Origin: UMGS1071 sp045638545
GTDB lineage: Bacteria > Bacillota > Clostridia > Oscillospirales > Acutalibacteraceae
DNA: 23,141 nt
Direction: 5' to 3'
Assembly: GCA_045638545.1 (NCBI GenBank)
Contig: JAZUBL010000074.1
Coordinates: 1 to 23,141 of the forward strand
The first letter of the stretch is position 1, and every line of letters starts with the position of its first letter. The notes under the pieces were generated by a model. That model saw only the letters and a list, made by a program, of their open reading frames with translations. It was not told the DNA's origin and made no database searches. The position numbers and the translations under genes were made by a program. Positions 15,415 through 21,629 of the stretch are shown here, piece by piece.

Positions 15415-17658
15415 ATGCCGCCAAGAAAAAAGAAAACGACCAATGCATCGGCTCTGCCAAGGGTACACGGTGTAATTGAAGGCGCCGGCGAGGTGCTGGA
15501 ACAGCAGATTACCGAAACGCTGGAACAGAACTACATGCCGTATGCCATGAGTGTGATCATGTCCCGTGCAATTCCGGAGATCGACGGCTTTAAGCCGTCT
15601 CACCGAAAGCTGCTGTACACCATGTATAAAATGGGTCTGCAGGGTTCTGCCAGAACAAAGTCGGCTAACATTGTTGGCCAGACCATGCGTCTGAACCCGC
15701 ACGGCGACAGCGCCATCTACGATACCATGGTTCGTCTCAGCCGCGGCTACGAAGCGCTGCTGCATCCATATGTCGACTCCAAGGGTAACTTTGGTAAGTT
15801 CTATTCCCGTGATATGGCATGGGCAGCTTCCCGTTATACAGAAGCAAAACTGGACGACCTGTGCAATGAGCTGTTCGGTGACATTGATAAAGATACGGTA
15901 GACTTTGTAGACAACTACGACAATACCATGAAGGAGCCGACCTTGCTGCCGGCAACCTTTCCATCTGTGCTGGTCAACGCCAATACCGGTATTGCTGTTG
16001 GTATGGCAAGCTCCATCTGTCCGTTTAACCTGGCAGAAGTCTGCCAGACCACCATTGACTACATGAAGCACAAGGATCACGATATTCTGTCTACACTGGT
16101 GGCGCCGGACTTCCCGGGCGGCGGCCAGATCATTTATGATCGTGACGCGCTGGAGAGCATTTACCGCAGCGGACGCGGCAGCTTTAAAGTGCGTGCCCGC
16201 TACACTTACGATAAATCCCAGAACTGCATCGATATTACCCAGATTCCGCCGACAACGACTGTAGAAGTCATTGTGGAAAAAGTTGTTGATCTGGTTCGTC
16301 AGGGAAAGATCAAAGAAATCTCCGACATCCGTGACGAAACAGGTCTGGATGGCCTGAAAATTACCATTGACCTGAAGCGCGGCGTAGATGCAGAAAAGCT
16401 GATGCAGCGCCTCTTTAAGCAGACAACCCTGGAAGATTCCTTCTCCTGTAACTTTAACGTACTGGTTGCCGGTGTGCCGAAGGTAATGGGCATTGCAGAG
16501 CTGCTGGACGAGTGGACTGCATTCCGTATTGAATGTGTTCGCCGCAGAACCTACTTTGATCTGAGCAAAAAGAAGGACAAGCTCCATATGCTCCGCGGTC
16601 TGCAGGCGATCCTTCTGGACATTGACAAGGCAGTTTCCATTGTTCGCCATACAGAAGAAGAAGCCATGGTTGTGCCGAACCTGATGGCAGGCTTTGGTAT
16701 TGATGAAACACAGGCAGAGTATGTAGCGGAGATCAAACTGCGTCATCTGAACAGAGAATATATCCTTAAGCGTACTGCAGAAATTGAGCAGCTGGAAAAG
16801 GATATTGCCGAGCTGCAGTCGATTCTGGACAGCAAGACAAAAGTGAAAAACATCATCATTGCAGAACTGCAGAAGGTGATGAAAAAATATGGCCAGCCGA
16901 GAAAGACCATGCTGATCTATCCGGATGAGATCCAGGAGGCAGAAGAAGTGGACGAGGTGCCGGATTATCCTGTGCATCTGTTCTTCACAAAAGAAGGCTA
17001 CTTCAAGAAGATCACACCGCAGTCTCTCCGCATGAGCGGTGAGCACAAGCTGAAGGACGGCGACGTGATCATCCAGCAGGAAGAATCCACCAACAACTGC
17101 GATCTGCTGTTCTTTACGGACAAGGCTACCGTTTATAAGAGCAAAGCCAGCGAGTTTGCCGACACAAAGACAAGTGTGATCGGTGACTTTATCCCGGCCA
17201 AACTGGGCATGGAGGAAGGCGAAAATGCTGTTACTATGGTGAATACCAGAGATTACAGTGGCTTCCTGCTGTTCTGCTTTGAAAATGGCAAGGTAGCAAA
17301 AGTAGAGCTGAACGCTTATGCCACAAAGACAAACCGTAAAAAGCTGGTTGGCGCTTACAGTGATAAGAGCCCGCTGGTCAGTGTGGTATACTTTGCGGAA
17401 GAGGGAGAGGTACTGCTGAAGGCCTCCACCGGCAGACTGATGCTGGTGAAGACAGCGGAACTGCTGGCTAAGACAACAAGAAGCACCCAGGGTGTTGCGG
17501 TAGTAACGCTGCGCAAGAACCAGATACTGACAGGTGCAGAAGCATACACAGAGGGAATGCTTCATGATCCGGCTCGCTACCGGAAGAAATTCCCGGCCAT
17601 CGGTGCACTGCCAAGTGAGGCAGACCAGATGGGGGAACAGGTCGTATTAGACGAATAA
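15415..17658 (+). CDS. parC: Type IIA DNA topoisomerase subunit A, divergent ParC-like
   Basis: DNA-cleaving subunit partnering the upstream ParE-like protein. 747 residues from the ATG at 15415. That start is chosen because AGGGGG ends six bases before it, whereas the ATG at 15409 directly abuts this ribosome site. MSVIMSRAIPE opens the winged-helix domain, PHGDSAIYD is the quinolone-resistance region with Ser and Asp in their drug-sensitive state, and Arg140-Tyr141 in ASRYTEAKL are the catalytic pair. NTGIAVGMASSI and PDFPGGG follow. A coiled-coil tower lies near IEQLEKDIAELQS. The C-terminal domain is short and lacks a recognisable GyrA-box (QRRGGKG), which favours topoisomerase IV over gyrase. 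The segment MSRAIPEIDGFKPSHRK departs from the usual VRDGLKPVHRR pattern. Confidence 0.87.
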   Translation: MPPRKKKTTNASALPRVHGVIEGAGEVLEQQITETLEQNYMPYAMSVIMSRAIPEIDGFKPSHRKLLYTMYKMGLQGSARTKSANIVGQTMRLNPHGDSAIYDTMVRLSRGYEALLHPYVDSKGNFGKFYSRDMAWAASRYTEAKLDDLCNELFGDIDKDTVDFVDNYDNTMKEPTLLPATFPSVLVNANTGIAVGMASSICPFNLAEVCQTTIDYMKHKDHDILSTLVAPDFPGGGQIIYDRDALESIYRSGRGSFKVRARYTYDKSQNCIDITQIPPTTTVEVIVEKVVDLVRQGKIKEISDIRDETGLDGLKITIDLKRGVDAEKLMQRLFKQTTLEDSFSCNFNVLVAGVPKVMGIAELLDEWTAFRIECVRRRTYFDLSKKKDKLHMLRGLQAILLDIDKAVSIVRHTEEEAMVVPNLMAGFGIDETQAEYVAEIKLRHLNREYILKRTAEIEQLEKDIAELQSILDSKTKVKNIIIAELQKVMKKYGQPRKTMLIYPDEIQEAEEVDEVPDYPVHLFFTKEGYFKKITPQSLRMSGEHKLKDGDVIIQQEESTNNCDLLFFTDKATVYKSKASEFADTKTSVIGDFIPAKLGMEEGENAVTMVNTRDYSGFLLFCFENGKVAKVELNAYATKTNRKKLVGAYSDKSPLVSVVYFAEEGEVLLKASTGRLMLVKTAELLAKTTRSTQGVAVVTLRKNQILTGAEAYTEGMLHDPARYRKKFPAIGALPSEADQMGEQVVLDE

Positions 17659-17665
17659 AGAAAAA

Positions 17666-17745
17666 CGCAGGACTGTATGAAGATACAAATCCTGCGCCGG
17701 CATCTGCTGCAAACACAAAAACGCGGATGCCGTTCTATAATTTTT
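17666..17745 (+). terminator. Probable double-hairpin terminator after parC
   Basis: First stem CGCAGGA/TCCTGCG (17666-17672 with 17690-17696), with an inner TGTAT/ATACA helix and a GAAG loop but no T-run. Second stem CGGCATC/GATGCCG (17698-17704 with 17726-17732), a 21-nt loop, then a T-rich tail to 17745. Which hairpin terminates is unclear. Confidence 0.5.
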
Positions 17746-17798
17746 CCGAAAATCAGAGAAATATACAGAAATTTTCGCAGAAACTTGGTTGTAATAAC

Positions 17799-17827
17799 TT
17801 GATTCCGCAGAAGATGTATGATACAAT
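17799..17827 (+). promoter_or_regulatory. Sigma-A-type promoter of secG
   Basis: -35 TTGATT (17799-17804), 17-nt spacer, -10 TACAAT (17822-17827). Predicted start near 17834, with a short leader to secG. Confidence 0.7.
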
Positions 17828-17869
17828 GAGCTGTAATGTTTCGGAATAGATAATTGGAGGGTGAAAAGC

Positions 17870-18253
17870 ATGGGCGGTATTGAAATTGCTATCGGTATTG
17901 TTCTGCTGGCTTTTTCCGTTCTTCTTCTTATTGTTGTGCTCTTCCAGCAGGGTGAGCAAAAGAATAGCGGTGTAGTAACCGGCGGTTTTTCCGATACTTA
18001 TATTTCCAAGCATTCTGGTCGTACAATTGATGCCTTCTTAGGCAGATGGACCAAGATCTTTGCAGTATTTTTCTTTGCAAGTGTTATCGCACTGAACATC
18101 ATCATGTTCGTGATCGGCGGCGGCCACGCAGCTACTAACGTAGAAGCAGGCGCAGCTGATGACACAACATCTGTTGTAAGCACAGTAGAAGATACAGCTT
18201 CTACAGCAACAGATGCAGCTGATGCAAATGCTGCAACAAGCGCTGCTGCGTAA
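17870..18253 (+). CDS. secG: Protein-export channel subunit SecG with acidic C-terminal tail
   Basis: Small subunit of the SecYEG translocon in the cytoplasmic membrane, which assists SecA-driven export. Two membrane segments (about 5-25 and 63-82) flank a loop with LFQQGEQKNSG (family signature) and RTIDAFLGRWTKI. The ATG at 17870 is chosen because GGAGG sits nine bases upstream; the in-frame GTG at 17861 abuts that site. The protein is 127 residues against a usual ~75. The extra 44 or so after residue 83 are low complexity, almost entirely Ala, Thr, Ser, Asp and Val, and probably unstructured. Gene order secG then rnr is common in Firmicutes. Confidence 0.93.
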   Translation: MGGIEIAIGIVLLAFSVLLLIVVLFQQGEQKNSGVVTGGFSDTYISKHSGRTIDAFLGRWTKIFAVFFFASVIALNIIMFVIGGGHAATNVEAGAADDTTSVVSTVEDTASTATDAADANAATSAAA

Positions 18254-18270
18254 TTTACCGGCAGCAAAGG

Positions 18271-18299
18271 CCCCGCTTTGAAGCAAGCGGGGTTTTTTT
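18271..18299 (+). terminator. Rho-independent terminator after secG
   Basis: Perfect 8-bp stem CCCCGCTT/AAGCGGGG (18271-18278 with 18285-18292), TGAAGC loop, then seven T. Confidence 0.93.
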
Positions 18300-18314
18300 A
18301 TAGGTATTTTTATT

Positions 18315-18320
18315 TATAAT
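18315..18320 (+). promoter_or_regulatory. Possible -10 box for rnr
   Basis: Consensus TATAAT lies 60 nt before the rnr start and just after the secG terminator. Only the terminator's T-run lies at -35 distance, so the -35 match is poor. Some promoter is needed here unless rnr depends on read-through. Confidence 0.3.
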
Positions 18321-18380
18321 AAGATAGAGAAGAGCAGACGCTGCAACGGTCTGCAAATACAAACATTCCATGGAGGAGAC

Positions 18381-20537
18381 ATGAAATATCAGATTGAAGC
18401 CTTAAAGGCGCAGATTTTTAAAGAATTACAAACCATCGGCAAGCCTATTCCGGCTGCAGATCTGATGCAGTGGCTGGCAATTCCGGAAGGTGACCGCCGC
18501 CTGTTCGATATCAGTATCGGTCAGCTGAACAACGAAGAGAAGATCTTCGTCAGCCAGAAAAAGGTGATCCGCATCAACGAAAACCCAACCAGCAAAAAGG
18601 CAGTGATCACATCCCAGTCCAAGGGCTTTGCATTTGCACGCCCGGATGACGGTTCTCCGGACGTGTTCATTCACAACAGCAAGCTGGGTGAGGCAATGAT
18701 CCGTGACACTGTTCTGCTTCGTGACATCGTAACAGATGACCGCGGTGTTTCCGGTCGTGTAGATAAGATCCTGGAGCGCGGTGAGCGCAATACAACCGGT
18801 AAGGTAGAGCTGAACGAAGGCTACCTGGAGTTTGTAGCAGACCTGCCGATCCGTTACGGCGTGCAGATCGACCGCTCTACTATGAAGGGTGTAAAGGAAG
18901 GCGACAAGGTTTATGCAAGACTGGACCGCAATCCACGCAACGGCAGACTGATCGCAAAGATCACTAAGGTGTTCGGTAAGGCAGAATCTGCAAAGATCTG
19001 CGCAAACGCAATCCTGGAGCAGAACGGCATTCTTGCAAAGTTCCCGATGGAAGTTCTGGAAGAAGCAGAACGCGTAGCGAAGGAGCCGATCACAGCAGAA
19101 GAGCGCGCAAAGCGTGTGGACCTGAGTCACCTGCCGATCCTGACCATTGACAGCGCAGACGCAAAAGACCTGGACGACGCAGTTTCTGTAGAAAAGACAG
19201 AGAACGGCTTTAAGCTGGGCGTTCATATTGCTGACGTTTCTCACTTTGTAAGAGAGGGCAGCCTGATCGATGCAGAAGCGATCCGCCGCGGTACTTCCGT
19301 TTATATGCCGGACCGCGTTGTGCCAATGCTTCCTCCGGCGCTTTCCAACGATGCCTGCTCTCTGAATGCAGGCCAGGAGAAGCTTACTTTCTCCGCGCTG
19401 GTAGAGCTGAATAACGAAGGCGATATCATCGACTACGATTTCAAAAAGGCAATTATCATTTCCAAGGTACGCGGCGTTTACACAGAAGTAAACGATATTT
19501 TTGCAGGCAATGCAGACGATGCACTGCTGGCAAAGTATGCGCCGGTTATGGACAGCCTGATGGCAGCAAGAGAGCTGGCAAACATTCTCAAAGCAAAGTC
19601 CCGCAAGAACGGTACTATGGAAATTGAGAGCAAGGAATCCAAGTTTATTCTGGATGAAAACGGCGTATGTATCGACGTGCAGCCAAGAACTGTTGGTGAG
19701 GCTGAAGAGCTGATCGAGCAGCTGATGATCACAGCGAACCAGGCAGCTGCAAAGATGGGCCAGAAGTATGATGTTCCATTTGTTTACCGTATTCACGAGC
19801 AGCCGGATCCGGAACGCATTGAGATCCTCTGTGACCTGCTCAGCGCGCTGCGCCTGAAGTTTGCAGGCCTCCGCAAGGAAAATCCAAAGACCGGTGAATT
19901 TGCAGAAGTAATGGATCAGACAAAGGGCACACCGCTCCACAAGATCGTTTCTCTGCAGGTGCTGCGTACCATGGAAAAGGCAAAGTATGCAACCGATCCG
20001 CTGGGCCACTTTGGTCTGGCTCTGGAAGACTACAGCCACTTTACTTCTCCAATCCGCCGTTACCCAGATACCTGTATCCACCGTATTCTCTCCAATCTCT
20101 GCGAGACAAAGAACGTGAAGTACATCAAGGAGCACTTCACCACTTATGCTCAGTCCGTTGCAAGAGACTGCTCCAGACTGGAAGTAGGCGCAATGACAGC
20201 AGAGCGCTCTGCTGATGACTGCTTCATGGCAGAATTTGTTCGCCAGCACATTGGTGAGGAGTACGACGGCGTGATCTGCGGCGTAACACCAAGAGGTGTA
20301 TTTGTTGAGCTGGAAAGCAGCGCAGAAGGCTTTGTACCGGTAGATACTTTTGAAGACGCAGAGTTTGAGTTTGACGGTATGCTGACTCAGACTGACGTGA
20401 AGACAAAGAAGACCATGACAATTGGCCAGCCGCTGCGCATCAAGGTTGTTTCTGCTGACGTTTCCACAGGCAGAATCGACTTTGTACCGGCAACCGGCAC
20501 CACGGAGTCTCTGGGCGCACCAATTCACGAAGATTAA
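18381..20537 (+). CDS. rnr: Ribonuclease R
   Basis: Processive 3'-5' exoribonuclease of the RNB family, able to degrade structured RNA, and a partner of tmRNA quality control. 718 residues. The order is an N-terminal winged-helix region (about 1-70), cold-shock domains (KGFAFARPDDGSPDVFIH is typical), the RNB catalytic domain opening with TIDSADAKDLDDAVSVE, and a C-terminal S1 domain (GVICGVTPRGVFVELE). The magnesium-binding aspartates are at 257, 263, 265 and 266. GHFGLALEDYSHFTSPIRRYPD (aspartate- and arginine-rich RNB signature) is intact. There is no long basic C-terminal tail as in E. coli. The ribosome site GGAGGAG precedes ATG. smpB, often next in Firmicutes, is absent here. Confidence 0.97.
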   Translation: MKYQIEALKAQIFKELQTIGKPIPAADLMQWLAIPEGDRRLFDISIGQLNNEEKIFVSQKKVIRINENPTSKKAVITSQSKGFAFARPDDGSPDVFIHNSKLGEAMIRDTVLLRDIVTDDRGVSGRVDKILERGERNTTGKVELNEGYLEFVADLPIRYGVQIDRSTMKGVKEGDKVYARLDRNPRNGRLIAKITKVFGKAESAKICANAILEQNGILAKFPMEVLEEAERVAKEPITAEERAKRVDLSHLPILTIDSADAKDLDDAVSVEKTENGFKLGVHIADVSHFVREGSLIDAEAIRRGTSVYMPDRVVPMLPPALSNDACSLNAGQEKLTFSALVELNNEGDIIDYDFKKAIIISKVRGVYTEVNDIFAGNADDALLAKYAPVMDSLMAARELANILKAKSRKNGTMEIESKESKFILDENGVCIDVQPRTVGEAEELIEQLMITANQAAAKMGQKYDVPFVYRIHEQPDPERIEILCDLLSALRLKFAGLRKENPKTGEFAEVMDQTKGTPLHKIVSLQVLRTMEKAKYATDPLGHFGLALEDYSHFTSPIRRYPDTCIHRILSNLCETKNVKYIKEHFTTYAQSVARDCSRLEVGAMTAERSADDCFMAEFVRQHIGEEYDGVICGVTPRGVFVELESSAEGFVPVDTFEDAEFEFDGMLTQTDVKTKKTMTIGQPLRIKVVSADVSTGRIDFVPATGTTESLGAPIHED

Positions 20538-20544
20538 GAATTTT

Positions 20545-20569
20545 AAGAGAGGCTTTGGCCTCTTTTTTT
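20545..20569 (+). terminator. Rho-independent terminator after rnr
   Basis: Stem AGAGGC/GCCTCT with a TTTG loop (20548-20563), extendable by A/T and G/U pairs into the T-run (20563-20569). Confidence 0.88.
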
Positions 20570-20577
20570 GTTTGCAG

Positions 20578-20604
20578 ATATTGTGTGACGCTTCCGCATA
20601 TATT
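20578..20604 (+). promoter_or_regulatory. Candidate sporulation sigma-E promoter for the bofA-like gene
   Basis: ATATT (20578-20582), 14-nt spacer, CATATATT (20597-20604). The B. subtilis sigma-E consensus is ATATT, 14-15 nt, CATACANT, and bofA there is sigma-E dependent, so position and target agree. The two bases before ATATT do not match. No good sigma-A promoter is seen in this gap. Confidence 0.45.
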
Positions 20605-20624
20605 CTGAAAAAGGGGGCGGTGCA

Positions 20625-20879
20625 ATGCTGGTTTTACTGAGCGGAGTTTCTGTTTTTATTGTTCTGCTGTTTCTGAATTATCTTTCCGGCGGGGAGCATC
20701 TTCTGCGGTGCAGTCTAGCAAGTGCCGGGCTGGGGCTTGTCTCTTTTCTGGCAGTGAATATTTCCGGTGTTTTTACAGGTGTGGTACTGCCCTGCAGCCT
20801 GCTGAATCTGGGGACTTCTCTGGCTGGCGGCCCGGCAGGGGTAGCGTCTTTGCTGGTTTTGCAGACATGGTTTGTATAA
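20625..20879 (+). CDS. BofA-family protein (pro-sigma-K processing inhibitor type)
   Basis: Small membrane protein of 84 residues with two hydrophobic segments (about 2-19 and 27-50) and a hydrophobic C-terminus. In B. subtilis, BofA sits in the outer forespore membrane with SpoIVFA and holds the SpoIVFB protease inactive until the forespore signals. The recognisable part is the C-terminal pattern of small residues: VNISGVFTGVVLP, then NLGTSLAGGPAGVASLLVLQ, equivalent to the family's N-x-x-G...P...G-x-P-G-V core. Ribosome site GGGGGCGG upstream of the ATG. Placed directly before spoIIR. Weakly conserved family, so the call rests on pattern, size and context; its partners are not in the window. 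Confidence 0.7.
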   Translation: MLVLLSGVSVFIVLLFLNYLSGGEHLLRCSLASAGLGLVSFLAVNISGVFTGVVLPCSLLNLGTSLAGGPAGVASLLVLQTWFV

Positions 20880-20896
20880 AACAGGAAAAAGATTCC

Positions 20897-20932
20897 AACA
20901 CTCCAGTCACAAACGTGATGGGAGTGTTTTTT
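20897..20932 (+). terminator. Terminator-like hairpin that covers the spoIIR ribosome binding site
   Basis: Stem AACACTCC/GGAGTGTT (20897-20904 with 20921-20928), a 2x2 internal loop, TCAC/GTGA, an AAAC loop, and a six-T run (20927-20932) ending one base before the spoIIR ATG. The only plausible spoIIR ribosome site, GGGAG at 20920-20924, lies largely in the right arm. Confidence 0.75.
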
Positions 20933-20933
20933 A

Positions 20934-21545
20934 ATGAGAACATATACAAAGAGAATCGTCGTATTAGTGTTATCCCTGATGATCGCGGCAGGTGCATTGA
21001 CAGCCGTATCTGCCCTGGGAGATTTCCGGGCACAGTGTGAAAGCATTTCCGGGAAAGTGCTGCGTCTGCACGTGCTGGCAAATTCTGATAAAGAAGAAGA
21101 TCAACAGCTGAAATTAAAAGTGCGGGATGCCATTTTAGCAGAAAGTGAGACGTTATTTTCTACTGCGCAGAACAAAGCGGAGGCGATGGAATCTGTGCGG
21201 AAAAACAGGGATGAAATTCAAAGAATTGCGGAAAAAACACTGCAAAAAAACGGATGTGATTACCCGGTGGAAATTCAGCTGGCAGAAGTGTATTTTGATA
21301 CTAGAACTTATGGGGAGATCACCATGCCCGCCGGGTATTATGATGCACTGCAGGTGAAGATCGGTGCAGGGGAAGGCAAAAACTGGTGGTGCGTACTGTT
21401 CCCGGCGTTATGTGTGCCATCTGCAGCATCCGTAGAGATGAACGATGTGCTCACAACAGAAGAGATGACTGTGCTGCAGGAGGGATACACAGTACGATTT
21501 AAAATTGTGGAGCTGTACGAGCAGTTTCTGGGATTGTTCCGATGA
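20934..21545 (+). CDS. spoIIR: Stage II sporulation protein R
   Basis: Secreted forespore signalling protein. In B. subtilis it is made under sigma-F, exported into the intermembrane space, and triggers SpoIIGA to cleave pro-sigma-E in the mother cell. 203 residues. An N-terminal signal or anchor segment (RTYTKR followed by a hydrophobic stretch about 8-27) is followed by the family hallmarks VLRLHVLANSD (42-52) and LKLKVRDAIL, and then FDTRTYGEITMPAGYYDAL and the tryptophan motif GEGKNWWCVLFPALC. The start is fixed by the signal peptide. The ribosome site lies inside the hairpin at 20897-20932. I did not find a convincing sigma-F promoter upstream. TTA leucine codons occur here, unlike in rnj, ftsH and the topoisomerase genes. 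Confidence 0.93.
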   Translation: MRTYTKRIVVLVLSLMIAAGALTAVSALGDFRAQCESISGKVLRLHVLANSDKEEDQQLKLKVRDAILAESETLFSTAQNKAEAMESVRKNRDEIQRIAEKTLQKNGCDYPVEIQLAEVYFDTRTYGEITMPAGYYDALQVKIGAGEGKNWWCVLFPALCVPSAASVEMNDVLTTEEMTVLQEGYTVRFKIVELYEQFLGLFR

Positions 21546-21594
21546 GCTGTACCGGAAATGACCCTGCCGGAGTATATTCAATGTTCCGGAATTG

Positions 21595-21603
21595 TGGTAC
21601 AAT
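21595..21603 (+). promoter_or_regulatory. Extended -10 promoter of addB
   Basis: TGG-TACAAT, an extended -10 element. The -35 position (21575-21580, TATTCA) is weak, as is common when TGn is present. An 8-bp palindrome TTCCGGAA (21584-21591) lies in the spacer. It is not a LexA box of the GAAC-n4-GTTC type. Confidence 0.55.
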
Positions 21604-21629
21604 ACGCATATAGAAAGGTGGGGTGCGTG

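Noticed and set aside
13195..17565. A 1,456-codon open frame on the minus strand across parE and parC
   Set aside because: It is codon-aligned with both sense genes and stays open because they avoid TTA, CTA and TCA. The predicted protein has no recognisable domain, and both sense genes have full catalytic motifs, ribosome sites and a promoter.
18426..20528. A 700-codon minus-strand frame opposite rnr, and similar ones opposite gdpP and ftsH
   Set aside because: Codon-aligned antisense shadows of well-identified genes.
20800..20896. A sigma-F promoter for spoIIR inside bofA
   Set aside because: GGAAAAAGAT at 20883-20892 resembles a -10, but nothing like the sigma-F -35 lies 15 nt upstream.
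20708..21040. Plus-strand frame overlapping bofA-like and spoIIR genes
   Set aside because: Out of frame with two genes that carry family motifs; no ribosome site.
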